Source: an uncultured Clostridia bacterium
Lineage (GTDB): Bacteria; Bacillota; Clostridia; Christensenellales; Aristaeellaceae
Assembly: GCA_947565865.1 (NCBI GenBank)
Contig: CANOHT010000001.1
Location: 1 to 64,000, forward strand
Length of the DNA stretch: 64,000 nt
Direction: 5' to 3'
Both the position numbers and the translations under genes were made by a program. The first letter of the stretch is position 1. Every line of letters begins with the position of its first letter. The notes beneath the pieces were generated by a model. It made no database searches. It had not been told where the DNA came from and was given only the letters and a program-made list of their open reading frames with translations. This document shows, piece after piece, positions 34,849 to 43,050 of the stretch.

Positions 34849-35540
34849 GGCTCTCCTTGCTTGCGTATCTGCGTAACCGTCAGCACATCCTCCCGAACGA
34901 CGAAGCGCACCTCCAACCCCGCGTAGGGGAAGCCGTAAACCCGCTCAGGGTCATGCTGATAGGCCGGGCGGGGGTCCTGGGCCAGTATGCCCTCCAGCGC
35001 GGCCAAACGCTCCGCCGGGAGAAGCCGCTGGCATTCCGGAGGCACCACCACCCGCACCCGGCGCTTCTCTGTCTGTTCGGTAAATCCGCCGGCGGCCTCC
35101 GGGCGGCAGTCCGCGTAAGGCAGATAGGGCTTCACGTCATAGACGGGGGTGCCGTCCATCATGTCCGCCCCGGCAATCACCAGCACCTGCCCCAGCCCGG
35201 GTGTCTCTTCCACCCGCAAAAGGCGGACGCAGCTCAGGCCGATGGGATTGGGCCGGAAGGGAGAGCGCGTGGCAAAGACGCCCATGCGCGCGTTGCCGCC
35301 CAGCCGCGGCGGTCTCACCGTCGGCGACCAGGCGTCCTCCGGCTGACCGGCTCTTTTCGCCTGATGGAAGCCCCAAATCAGCCACAGATGGGAAAAGGCC
35401 TCGATGCCCCGCAGCGCCTCCGCCACCCGATATTCCGGCTCAAAGACGATGCGCGCCTCCACAGCCTCCACCAGGCCGCTCTGCCTGGGCAGACCGAATT
35501 TGGTGGGAAAATCACATCGTACCCGGGCGATAACCTTCAT
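34839..35540 (-). CDS. trmO: tRNA (N6-threonylcarbamoyladenosine37-N6)-methyltransferase TrmO
   Basis: A 233-residue YaeB/TsaA (UPF0066) protein that adds a methyl group to t6A at tRNA position 37 using SAM. The beta-barrel core has the diagnostic ATRSPFRPNPIGLS segment plus FSHLWLIWGFH and DMMDGTPVYDVKPYLPYAD. The C-terminal extension (RRVRVVVPPECQRLLPAERLAAL) is as in the bacterial family. Its last 10 bases overlap the M28 gene start. Confidence 0.92.
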   Translation of the reverse strand: MKVIARVRCDFPTKFGLPRQSGLVEAVEARIVFEPEYRVAEALRGIEAFSHLWLIWGFHQAKRAGQPEDAWSPTVRPPRLGGNARMGVFATRSPFRPNPIGLSCVRLLRVEETPGLGQVLVIAGADMMDGTPVYDVKPYLPYADCRPEAAGGFTEQTEKRRVRVVVPPECQRLLPAERLAALEGILAQDPRPAYQHDPERVYGFPYAGLEVRFVVREDVLTVTQIRKQGEPCE

Positions 35541-35629
35541 GCCGCCGCCTCCTTGCCGCCATCATGACCATAGTGTAGCACGTTTCTACAAGCTTCGCAA
35601 GGATAGCGCCGTCCACAGCCCTATGCAGA

Positions 35630-36064
35630 TCACATCCGCTTCAGATAAATGCCCTTGACCACACAGGCTACCGCCATCTGCGCGGCAGCGGCAACCAGCA
35701 GGGTCGTCGTCACCGTGCCATTGAAAAACGACGCCACCACCGCCGCAACGATCATCCCCAGGGACGTGAACAGAATCATGGGAACCCCCGCCTTGGCACG
35801 GATGGCCTGCCTGCGCTCGTCATGATCCTCGTTGTACAGACGGCGCAGGGCGGTGTCGTCCTTCAGGGCGCGGCTCAACCGCAGCGCCAGTACGCAGACC
35901 ACTATGGTGAAGCCGCTGGTCACACCCGCCATCAGGCTGAAGGCCCGATTGGCGTCCTTGCCCAGACAGTTCAACGCAACAAAGCCCAGAAAGCTGACAC
36001 AACCGGCCATGCGGCAGAGCCCTCGGCGGCGCGCAATCCTTTGACGATAGGCATCCATGTTCAT
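35630..36064 (-). CDS. Small multi-helix membrane protein of unknown function
   Basis: A 144-residue protein with four hydrophobic segments in two pairs, separated by a charged loop (LRRLYNEDHDERRQAIRAKAG, about residues 74-94). It starts 3 bases after the stop of a small Xre-type regulator gene, and this pairing (Xre regulator plus small integral membrane protein) recurs in Bacillota. The regulator probably controls it; function is not known. Confidence 0.7.
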   Translation of the reverse strand: MNMDAYRQRIARRRGLCRMAGCVSFLGFVALNCLGKDANRAFSLMAGVTSGFTIVVCVLALRLSRALKDDTALRRLYNEDHDERRQAIRAKAGVPMILFTSLGMIVAAVVASFFNGTVTTTLLVAAAAQMAVACVVKGIYLKRM

Positions 36065-36067
36065 TCT

Positions 36068-36265
36068 TCATTCCTCCTCAAACAAAAATATCTCCTCAAT
36101 GGTCAGGCCGAAATAAGCGGCGATCCTGTGGGCCAGCGGCAGCGAGGCCACATATTTGCCGGTCTCAATGGAGGTGATGGTCTGCCGGGTGGTGCCCACG
36201 GCATCGGCCAGCTCTTCCTGGGACAGCTTCCGCTCCCTGCGCAGTTCCTTGATGCGTGTTTTCAT
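36068..36265 (-). CDS. Small Xre-family transcriptional regulator
   Basis: A 65-residue single-domain Cro/CI-type helix-turn-helix protein of the YgzD/YozG type (KTRIKELRRERKLSQEELAD, TTRQTITSIETGKYVASL, IEEIFLFE). The ATG at 36265 is 6 bases after GGAGG; the adjacent ATG at 36268 is too close. It lies in a bicistron with the membrane protein at 35630. An AT-rich upstream stretch contains the repeat TTTGCA... (36298-36345: ACTTTGCA three times), a possible operator. Confidence 0.85.
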   Translation of the reverse strand: MKTRIKELRRERKLSQEELADAVGTTRQTITSIETGKYVASLPLAHRIAAYFGLTIEEIFLFEEE

Positions 36266-36437
36266 CATGAGCCTCCGGATGATTTGCAATGTCGACTTTG
36301 CATTTTTAGTATAGCTTGCTTTGCACTATTTGTCAAGTGTACTTTGCATATCGGCGTAAAAAAATGCCGTGAACAGCTTGTCCACGGCAATTGCAGCCAT
36401 TCCTTTCACGGCGCTACGCGCCAGGGCGGTATCGGCC

Positions 36438-36860
36438 TTATTCCTTGTCCAGCTGACTGGTGCAGTGAGCGCAGCGCGTCGCCGCCAAGGGAATCTCGCT
36501 CAGGCAGTACGGACAAACCTTGGTGGTCGGCGCGGCAGGAGCTTCCTCCTTCTTTTTGCGGCTCATGGTCATGAGCGCGTTAATCCCACGCATCAGCAGG
36601 AACAGCACAAAGGCCGTAATGATGAAATTCACCAGCGTGGTGCCGAAGGCCGTCACGCAGCCGCCGAAGGTCCAGGGAGTGCCGTCCGCCAGCATACCGG
36701 GCGTCCCCGTGAACAGCAGGCTCAATAACGGATTGATGAAATTGTCGGTCAGCGCCGTCACAATGCCGGTGAACGCGCCGCCGATAATGACGCCGACCGC
36801 CAGATCCAGCACATTGCCGCGCAGGGCAAACTTTTTGAACTCCGCGATAAACTTTCTCAT
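36438..36860 (-). CDS. mscL: Large-conductance mechanosensitive channel MscL with C-terminal zinc ribbon
   Basis: A 140-residue MscL. The first 95 residues are canonical: FKKFALRGNVLDLAVGVIIGGAFTGIV (N-terminal helix and pore-lining TM1 up to the gate), the periplasmic loop and TM2 with FIITAFVLFLLMRGIN. It protects the cell from hypo-osmotic shock. After the usual basic KKKEE helix region there is a four-cysteine ribbon, CPYC ... CAHC, at about residues 116-134, followed by SQLDKE. An AGGAGGA ribosome site precedes the ATG. Confidence 0.92.
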   Translation of the reverse strand: MRKFIAEFKKFALRGNVLDLAVGVIIGGAFTGIVTALTDNFINPLLSLLFTGTPGMLADGTPWTFGGCVTAFGTTLVNFIITAFVLFLLMRGINALMTMSRKKKEEAPAAPTTKVCPYCLSEIPLAATRCAHCTSQLDKE

Positions 36861-36966
36861 GGGGATGTCCTCCTTTTTCCCTCCGCTTCCTCATAGCCGA
36901 AGAAACGTATATAATCAGTATAGCACATCTTTTTTCCAGGGTAAAGGGAAAAGCGGCGATTTAGCC

Positions 36967-36995
36967 TTGCATTTTCCGCGGGTCTGTGCTATACT
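36967..36995 (+). promoter_or_regulatory. Promoter of the tRNA-Leu unit
   Basis: TTGCAT (36967-36972) and TATACT (36990-36995) with exact 17-base spacing. The predicted transcript would start around 37002, immediately before the tRNA-like sequence. Confidence 0.6.
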
Positions 36996-37005
36996 GCTTC
37001 TGCGT

Positions 37006-37073
37006 GACAAAGCGGCGGAATGGCAGACGCGGCGGATGCAAAAGCTGCAATGCCGGTTCATATCCCTTTGGCG
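37006..37073 (+). pseudogene. Degenerate tRNA-Leu(CAA)-like sequence
   Basis: Acceptor arms 37006-37012 and 37066-37072 pair at six of seven positions. A D-arm (GCGG ... ACGC with GGCAGA loop) and an anticodon arm (GCGGA/GCTGC around TGCAAAA, anticodon CAA) follow in the right order. A T-loop-like GGTTCATATCC is present, but the 3' strand of the T-stem is about three bases too short, U33 is G, there is no long variable arm, and CCA is not encoded. It looks like a decayed tRNA copy under a good promoter. Confidence 0.4.
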
Positions 37074-37180
37074 CAGGCCCTTGATTTTACGGGGCTTTTT
37101 GAAAGCAGAACATGCCTCTTGTTTTTATGTCCCTCCGATTTCTCGAACAGAGCATCGGAAGACGACTTACCATATGAAAT

Positions 37181-37267
37181 GCCGGAATGATGGAATTGGC
37201 AGACGTGCTGGATTCAAAATCCAGTGGTGGCGACACCGTGCGGGTTCGACCCCCGCTTCCGGCACCA
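37181..37267 (+). tRNA. tRNA-Leu (anticodon CAA)
   Basis: An 87-base tRNA including an encoded CCA. The acceptor stem GCCGGAA/TTCCGGC is perfect (7 bp) with discriminator A. The D-loop has TTGGCAGA, the anticodon arm is CTGGA-TTCAAAA-TCCAG with anticodon CAA, a long class-II variable arm follows, and the T-arm is GCGGG-TTCGACC-CCCGC. It reads UUG leucine codons and is followed at once by a terminator. Confidence 0.97.
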
Positions 37268-37268
37268 C

Positions 37269-37310
37269 GTTGCCGCAAGCCGTATGTTGCTTGCGGCAAC
37301 TTATTTATTA
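37269..37310 (+). terminator. Rho-independent terminator of tRNA-Leu
   Basis: A perfect 12-bp stem (37269-37280 with 37289-37300) with an 8-base loop, followed by TTATTTATTA, begins two bases after the CCA end of the tRNA. Confidence 0.85.
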
Positions 37311-38188
37311 AGCCGCCGGCGCGCTCATTCCGCCGCGCCTCCTTCTCTTAAAAGGCTCGCTGTGCCTTCGCTGCTCGCTTGTCAGCGCGCCCGCGACGCT
37401 TCGGCTTGCTGCCAACCTATTCGGGGTATAAGGGGCCATCGATCTTCAACGAAAGCGAAACAGCATTATTATCTTGATTAGACATCGCAGACAAAACGTG
37501 CGTGTAACAATCGTTATACGCACGTTTGATTTGCACTTGGTACACCCCATCAAAGTCAACGCTCCATATTGGCGATCATTGCATAGCGGTTGTCAGCAAG
37601 CAGCTTGAAGGAGAATGGTTCTCTCTTAGACCTGCTTTTATTGATGTTTTAGAAAGCACAGCCCCTGTGAAGCTCCGATGATGGCTATATTTTAGTTGGT
37701 TCGGAGATTCCCACGATGAAGACAAAGCAGGTGTTGTCCGAAACCTATTGGAGTGCTATCTTGACGGAAACAGCTTGGGTATCCATTGTCGATCTGCTCT
37801 TCGTAAAAGGCGTTCTCTCCCCGACTGGAAACCTCAAATGGCGCAGGCAGTTGTGGACAAGCAACTGTCCAATATGAAATATGCTTCCATTGCTCCCCCC
37901 AAATTGTAGATACCGGATGACACTCCACATCATGCTAAACGGTAAAGCACGCACTGCATCAGATCACAGTTCTTATAAAGTTCTCCAGGGAGACGTATCA
38001 ACCACGGCTTGAAAAGAGCGGAAAACCAATACAAAACGCGATGAAGCATTTTTCCTGAATCAGGATTATTTCCCTTGTTCGAGAAATGAATAATCAAAAC
38101 CGGCATGAAAAACTTCCTACGGCAGAGGCTTCCATATAAGTTTCCCATTTGCAAAACGTATTGACACATTTCTTTCATCGTATGCAGC
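37311..38188. other. Gene-poor, AT-richer stretch of about 0.9 kb
   Basis: No intact gene is convincing. Base composition turns visibly AT-richer than the flanks after about 37480. A 15-bp hairpin lies at 37494-37527. One plus-strand frame (about 37705-37908, DEDKAGVVRNLLECYLDGNS onward, ending KYASIAPPKL) reads like the C-terminus of a protein without a start. A minus-strand frame (37930-38214) has no ribosome site. Both may be relics of inserted DNA next to the tRNA gene. Confidence 0.4.
37494..37527. terminator. 15-bp inverted repeat / hairpin
   Basis: Arms 37494-37508 and 37513-37527 pair throughout (one G-U type pair) around an AATC loop. AAA precedes and TTT ends the arms, so it can act on either strand. 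No gene is directly attached to it. Confidence 0.5.
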
Positions 38189-38221
38189 AAAAAGCCCGCT
38201 TTGTCTCTCAACAAAGCGGGC
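38189..38221 (-). terminator. Terminator of the carbohydrate operon
   Basis: A perfect 11-bp stem (38194-38204 with 38211-38221) is followed on the minus strand by five Ts (38189-38193). It lies 16 bases past the stop codon of the RbsD/FucU-like gene. Confidence 0.85.
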
Positions 38222-38236
38222 CCATAGCCGCTGAAC

Positions 38237-38644
38237 TCAGGCTACGCCGACCGTAATCAGCAGATTCGCGAACACCCGCTGCTCTCCGGTGGCGATGGCC
38301 AGACGAACGCCGGGCTCCTGGCAGGCGGCGTAATATTCGTAACGCCCCAGCTTGTCCAGCTGAACCCCCGGCAGCAGCCTGCGGAACTCGTCAAAGATCG
38401 CGGGCTCCGTGCCGTCCGCCGGGTCCATGACCACGGCAGCCTCCACGTTGATTTCCGCCTGAAGCGCCTCCAGCACCTCCGTCACGGTGGGATGCCCCGC
38501 CGTCAGACCCAAGTAGACCTTCCGGGCATCGCCGGACTTCTGCGCCAGCGGATAGTTGCCGTCGGCTATAAGGATTTTGTCACCGTGGCCGCACAGAGCC
38601 AGCGCCGCCATGATGTCGGGATGAATGCAGCCGTTCCTGAGCAT
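38237..38644 (-). CDS. RbsD/FucU family sugar mutarotase
   Basis: A 135-residue RbsD/FucU protein, which interconverts sugar anomers or pyranose and furanose forms before phosphorylation. Diagnostic features are the N-terminal HPDIMAALALCGHGDKILIADGNYP with the catalytic His-Asp pair and the C-terminal YEYYAACQ tyrosines. It is the last gene of the operon, next to a SIS protein and a ribokinase, so the substrate is likely the sugar phosphorylated by that kinase. FucU and RbsD cannot be separated confidently. Confidence 0.87.
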   Translation of the reverse strand: MLRNGCIHPDIMAALALCGHGDKILIADGNYPLAQKSGDARKVYLGLTAGHPTVTEVLEALQAEINVEAAVVMDPADGTEPAIFDEFRRLLPGVQLDKLGRYEYYAACQEPGVRLAIATGEQRVFANLLITVGVA

Positions 38645-38657
38645 GATGGCGTCCTCC

Positions 38658-39272
38658 TTATTTCTCGTCGTCCCGCAGATGGCCCAGGGTTCCGCCGGGA
38701 TGCCACTTCACATACTGCTTGGGATCCAGGCCGCGGTTGACCTGCAGAATCACGCTCAGCCCCTGGAGCACCTGCATCTCCGCGATGATGGAAGCCCGGG
38801 GCGCGCGGTTCAGAGGGCCGCCCTCCGCCTTCACCCCGGCGAACAAATGCGCCTGGGCCTGACGGGCCAGCCAGCTTTCGGGGTTGCCGGTGACGGCGAT
38901 CACCTTGCAGCCGTTGTTCAGGATGGCCCCGACGGTGGCCTTCAGCTCGGGGGTCTCGCCGCTGTTGGAAATGCAGATGACCACATCCCCCGGCACCAGC
39001 TGGCCGCAGGAGCCATGGGTGGCTTCCGTGCCGTGGAGGAAATAGGTGGGCGTGCCCGTGGAGGACAGGAGCGAGGCCATGTAGGCCGCCACATGGCCGG
39101 GCTTGCCGATACCCGTGATGTGCACCCGGCCGCCCTTGGCCTGGGCGTCCAGAATGATGCTCACGGCATCCGCGTACTGGTCGTAATCCATCTGTGCCAG
39201 AAAGGCGGCTGTCTCCTTGGCCATGATGTCCTTGAAGGCGTCAAAGGACGCCTTGCACATATCGTGATTCAT
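38658..39272 (-). CDS. SIS-domain sugar-phosphate isomerase
   Basis: A 204-residue single SIS domain, as in GutQ/KdsD without CBS domains: VHITGIGKPGHVAAYMASLL (phosphosugar-binding loop), VICISNSGETPEL and HPGGTLGHLRDDEK at the C-terminus. It should isomerise a phosphosugar made in this locus. It lies 13 bp upstream of the RbsD/FucU gene and 18 bp after the ribokinase gene. Confidence 0.85.
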   Translation of the reverse strand: MNHDMCKASFDAFKDIMAKETAAFLAQMDYDQYADAVSIILDAQAKGGRVHITGIGKPGHVAAYMASLLSSTGTPTYFLHGTEATHGSCGQLVPGDVVICISNSGETPELKATVGAILNNGCKVIAVTGNPESWLARQAQAHLFAGVKAEGGPLNRAPRASIIAEMQVLQGLSVILQVNRGLDPKQYVKWHPGGTLGHLRDDEK

Positions 39273-39290
39273 GCGCGTTCTCTCCTTCGT

Positions 39291-40280
39291 TTAGTCCGCC
39301 ATCAGATCGTGGGGGAAATCCTTTTCGCCGTGCAGCTTCAGCCCCGCCAGAACCTCCTGCCGGCTGGGCAGGCTGGGCATCGCGCCGGGGCGGGACACGG
39401 TGATGGCCGCGGTGTTCCGGGCAAAGTCAATGGCCTGGCGCTCCGTCAGACCGGAGCACACGCCCGTGCAGAAGGCCGCCACAAAGCTGTCCCCGGCGGC
39501 GGTGGGATCAACGGCCTTGACGTTGGGTACGCTGGGCATCACGGTCACACGCTCCGAGCTGCCGATGGCCGCGCCGTTCTCGCCCAGGGTCACCAGCAGG
39601 TTCTTGGTGCCGCGCTGGGCCATAATTTCGGCCACGGCGCGGATGTCCTCCTGGTTCACACCGTCCTCCACCCGGATGGGATGACCGGTGATGGCCGCCG
39701 CCTCATGCTCATTGGGAGAAAGGTAGGTGGCGCAGGCCATCAACTCGTCCGGGATGGGCGCGGCAGGCGCGGGATTCACCATCACCGGCACGCCCTTGGC
39801 CTTGGCGTAGCCCGCCACCAGCACATTGATCTCCATGGGAATCTCGAACTGCAGCATCACCAGGTCATAATTCGCTACATCTTCCTTCAGGAAGGCCACG
39901 TCTTCAGGCGTGATGGTCATGTTCGCCCCGGGCACCACGATGATGCGGTTGCGGGCAGAGCCAGCGCCGTCCGACTCCAGGATGATGTTGCCCACCGCCG
40001 AGGATACGTCGGGGTTGCGCAGTACATGGTCGGTGTTCACGCCCGCCTTGTTCATGAAGGCGATCATGGTATCACCGAAGCTGTCCGCGCCCACCTTGCC
40101 CACCATAGTGACCTCCGCGCCCAGAAGGGACGCCTGCACGGCCTGGTTCGCGCCCTTGCCGCCCGGCGCGGTGGAGAAGGTCTTGCCCAGAACCGTTTCG
40201 CCGGAATTGGGGAATACCTGGGTGTTGGTAATCATGTCCATAACCAGACTGCCGACCACCAGAATCTTCGGTTTACGCAT
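39291..40280 (-). CDS. rbsK: PfkB-family kinase, ribokinase-like
   Basis: A 329-residue sugar kinase. Ribokinase-type N-terminus ILVVGSLVMDMITNT, the GGKGANQAVQASLLGAEVTMVG motif, and the C-terminal anion hole/catalytic base VDPTAAGDSFVAAFCTG are present. It phosphorylates ribose or a related sugar with ATP. Its start overlaps the end of the propeller-type gene at 40273. Given the unusual locus, the real substrate may differ from ribose. Confidence 0.88.
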   Translation of the reverse strand: MRKPKILVVGSLVMDMITNTQVFPNSGETVLGKTFSTAPGGKGANQAVQASLLGAEVTMVGKVGADSFGDTMIAFMNKAGVNTDHVLRNPDVSSAVGNIILESDGAGSARNRIIVVPGANMTITPEDVAFLKEDVANYDLVMLQFEIPMEINVLVAGYAKAKGVPVMVNPAPAAPIPDELMACATYLSPNEHEAAAITGHPIRVEDGVNQEDIRAVAEIMAQRGTKNLLVTLGENGAAIGSSERVTVMPSVPNVKAVDPTAAGDSFVAAFCTGVCSGLTERQAIDFARNTAAITVSRPGAMPSLPSRQEVLAGLKLHGEKDFPHDLMAD

Positions 40281-42081
40281 GTTCTTCCGTCTCCTCTACT
40301 TTCCATTTCATAGCCGTGACGAAAACCACGGTTTCCTCGGTCGGCTCCTCACCGCCCGGAAGAATCTGCTCTTTGGCGCCCCACTTGCCCACGTCGTCCA
40401 GCGTGGAAAGCCGCGGAATCTTTTCCTTAGACATCAGACGGAAGCGGGTGATGTCATCCACCGCCGCGCTGAAACCGAAGCTCTTCTCCGCCCCCAGGGC
40501 CTTGGCGGTAAAGCGGCGGCTGTCGCAGTCGTAGGCCACGTCGATGTCGATGGCCTGACCCGCCTGGTAGGGCTGCCAGGGATCGGTGCGGCCGTCGCCG
40601 CGAACCCGCAGTACCCCGTCGGGCATGAACACCAGCCGAATGGGGGTACGGCCCTGATCGTCCTGCATCTCAAAGGTGAGGCTGCCTTCCCGGGACAGAC
40701 GCTCTACCGTCAGGGTCAGATGAACCCGTCCCGCCTTGCCTCGGCGAATGTTCCGCTCCACCACCGCACGGTCATAGGGATCCTTGTCCCGCAGGGTCAG
40801 CGCGTTCTCCCCAGCCTCCACCGGCGCCCACACAGGAGCGTAAATACCAAAGCCCTCCGGCAGCAGCCCGGCCCGGCAGGTCAGGCTGCCTTCGGCGGAG
40901 CCTTCCGCCGTCAGCGGCACTGGAATGCGGCTGATCCAAATGTCTTCCTTATTATTGCTGTATGCCAGCCACACATGGCCGTCGGGCGTCTGGGGATTGC
41001 ACTCCGCAATGCCGCGCATATACTGCGGGCCCAGGTTCTTGTCCAGGCCACCGTAGCGCTGGGGCGACATATCGCCCGTCACAGCCGCCATGCCGTCAAA
41101 ATGATGGCCATCCGCCCCCGTCACCGCCGCGATGGGCCAGCGGTGCTGTCCGTCCGTGGTGGGGTTGTACATGAGGGTGTAGCGACCATCGCCGGTCTTC
41201 TGGCCCCAGACCTTACCCGTGGCGGTGCATACGCTGCCCTGGCGCTCCGGCAGAGACCAGGTGGCTCCGCCGTCCCGGGAGACGCTCACCAGGCCCTTTT
41301 TGTACATGCCGATGATCTCGTCCTCGCGCACCGTGTAGTAGGACAGCGCCTCCCCCGCCGGGGTGGGGAACAGCGCCTCGTCGAACCGCTGCTCCTCGTA
41401 CATCTGGCGCATGCACGCGCCGTTGCGGAGCAATTCCTCGCAGGCGGCAATCAATTCGCTGTCCCTGCTCTTTCGGAAAGGAGCGAAGACCGGCGTGTTT
41501 TCCTCGGTGTAGCCTGCCGGCTCATTATAAATCAGGAAGTAAATATCAGCACCCATGCTGCCGTCGGGGTAGATGCGGCGGACGGCGCGGCCCACGCCCC
41601 AGCCGTCGCAGGGGGCGCTCTTGTGCCGGTCGTGGACGATGCCGTAGAAGGACAGCATCAGCATGACCCCATTGGCGGCGTGGAAGAAGCCCATGCGCTG
41701 ATGGGGCACCGTGAGCATCCTGTCCCTGAGCTCCGGGCTGCGCGGGCCTTTGTACTGGGCCGTAGGCACCTCCACCTCAGGGAAGGCTATTTGCGGCTTG
41801 TCCCAATGGATGCCGTCCCGGCTGACGGTCAGCATGGTGTGACCGGGCACCTCATGCTCGGACACAGGGTTGGAAAGATATTCGCACAGGAACAGTCCGT
41901 TGTACCAGGCCAGCATGGCGGCGTGATTATACGTCCAGCCGATATCGTCCGCCCATTCAGGATGTCGACGGTTGCACCGCAGAACCTGAAAGGACTGCAC
42001 CCCCGTCAGGTGAGGCAGTGCGCCGTCCTGAAAGCGGTTATCGGCCATATGGGGATGGTCTACATGGATCATTTCCTGCAT
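40273..42081 (-). CDS. Beta-propeller glycosidase-like protein (sialidase superfamily type)
   Basis: A 602-residue cytoplasmic protein. Asp-box-like repeats (LTVSRDGIHWDKPQ, SVSRDGGATWSLPE) and the overall five/six-bladed propeller pattern place it near exo-sialidases and GH32/43-like enzymes; the C-terminal about 170 residues look like a GH32-type beta-sandwich (LTLTVERLSREGSLTFEMQD). Catalytic residues cannot be assigned with certainty. The ATG at 42081 follows GAGGAG; there is no signal peptide, so it would cleave imported oligosaccharides. Confidence 0.65.
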   Translation of the reverse strand: MQEMIHVDHPHMADNRFQDGALPHLTGVQSFQVLRCNRRHPEWADDIGWTYNHAAMLAWYNGLFLCEYLSNPVSEHEVPGHTMLTVSRDGIHWDKPQIAFPEVEVPTAQYKGPRSPELRDRMLTVPHQRMGFFHAANGVMLMLSFYGIVHDRHKSAPCDGWGVGRAVRRIYPDGSMGADIYFLIYNEPAGYTEENTPVFAPFRKSRDSELIAACEELLRNGACMRQMYEEQRFDEALFPTPAGEALSYYTVREDEIIGMYKKGLVSVSRDGGATWSLPERQGSVCTATGKVWGQKTGDGRYTLMYNPTTDGQHRWPIAAVTGADGHHFDGMAAVTGDMSPQRYGGLDKNLGPQYMRGIAECNPQTPDGHVWLAYSNNKEDIWISRIPVPLTAEGSAEGSLTCRAGLLPEGFGIYAPVWAPVEAGENALTLRDKDPYDRAVVERNIRRGKAGRVHLTLTVERLSREGSLTFEMQDDQGRTPIRLVFMPDGVLRVRGDGRTDPWQPYQAGQAIDIDVAYDCDSRRFTAKALGAEKSFGFSAAVDDITRFRLMSKEKIPRLSTLDDVGKWGAKEQILPGGEEPTEETVVFVTAMKWKVEETEEHA

Positions 42082-42111
42082 TGATTTCACTCCTCGCGCC
42101 GTCGGCGGCGA

Positions 42112-43050
42112 TCACTCTTCATAAGCTTCAATGGGAATGTTCAGCGTCATGGCGCCCATCAGATCCGTCAGCTGCTCCACGCGGCTGACCCCCGCCAGCG
42201 CCACCGCGTCAAAGGGCTGAGCCAGGATGAACGCCAGCTCCGCCTGGGACAGGGTGACGCCGTAATCCCGGCAGACGGCGTTCAGACGCTCCGCCACGCG
42301 GCGATTGCCGGGGGTATCGTATTTCTTCCCGCGAACGGCCTCGGGGCCTTCCGCCATCAGGCGATGGAAGTACCCGCTGCACAACCCGCAGTAGGCCAGC
42401 ATTCCCATGCCCGTGGCGCGATGATGCGCAAGCATGGCATCATCCGCCGCCACCATGGTCTTGTCCGCCAGCGGCCCCATGTGGCGAACACCAACATTGA
42501 ACAAGCACTCGTTGGCCACAAAGCCAGGAAGACCGTGCGCCTTGGCATAGGCCGCGGCCTCCTCCATGCGCGGGGTTGTCCAGTTGGAGCAGCCGTACCA
42601 GCGGATTTTCCCCGCCCGGCGGAAGTCCTCCATAAGCTCCACCAGTTCTCCCGCCGGGGTGGCGGGATCGTCCCGGTGATATAGGTACAGGTCAATCGCG
42701 TCAACGCCCAGAGCGCGCAGGCTGGCTTCCAGATCAGCTTCCATGGACGCCCGATCCATCCGCGGAACCGTCATGCTGTCCAGGGCGGGATGGCCACCCT
42801 TGCTCACCAGCACCATGTTCCGGCGCTTGCCGCCGCGCCGCAGCCACTGGCCCAGCGCCTGTTCACTGCAGCCCTCCTTGGGCGGGGTATAGACCCGGGC
42901 CGTGTCCAGCACGTTGCCGCCCATATCAGCATAAGCGTCCAACAGCGCGTCCGCCTCCCGGCCTGTCCAGGCGATTCCGGCCTTCACCGTGCCCAGGGCG
43001 ACGGGGCTCAGGCACAAATCCGTTCCCTTCAGGGCAACACGCCGGGTCAT
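42112..43050 (-). CDS. Aldo/keto reductase
   Basis: A 312-residue NADP(H)-type oxidoreductase of the AKR fold. The tetrad is visible: Asp in NVLDTARVY and its Tyr, Lys in VLVSKGGH, and His in LYLYHRDDP; GYFHRL and VALAGVSRVEQL are further family features. It probably oxidises or reduces a sugar released in this locus. The ATG at 43050 overlaps the stop of the upstream 831-residue glycosidase-like gene (ATGA). Confidence 0.87.
   Translation of the reverse strand: MTRRVALKGTDLCLSPVALGTVKAGIAWTGREADALLDAYADMGGNVLDTARVYTPPKEGCSEQALGQWLRRGGKRRNMVLVSKGGHPALDSMTVPRMDRASMEADLEASLRALGVDAIDLYLYHRDDPATPAGELVELMEDFRRAGKIRWYGCSNWTTPRMEEAAAYAKAHGLPGFVANECLFNVGVRHMGPLADKTMVAADDAMLAHHRATGMGMLAYCGLCSGYFHRLMAEGPEAVRGKKYDTPGNRRVAERLNAVCRDYGVTLSQAELAFILAQPFDAVALAGVSRVEQLTDLMGAMTLNIPIEAYEE

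Larger units (their letters stand above)
36861..37180. other. Upstream region of the tRNA-Leu unit
   Basis: No protein gene is supported. The stretch contains a promoter (36967-36995), the degenerate tRNA-like sequence (37006-37073) and about 107 bp of spacer before the intact tRNA-Leu. Confidence 0.6.

Noticed and set aside
37930..38214. Minus-strand 94-codon frame as a gene
   Set aside because: It overlaps the operon terminator, has no ribosome site and no recognisable relatives; treated as part of a decayed region.
39910..42084. Plus-strand frame of 724 codons opposite ribokinase and the 602-residue propeller gene
   Set aside because: Shadow of GC-rich minus-strand genes; no family features.
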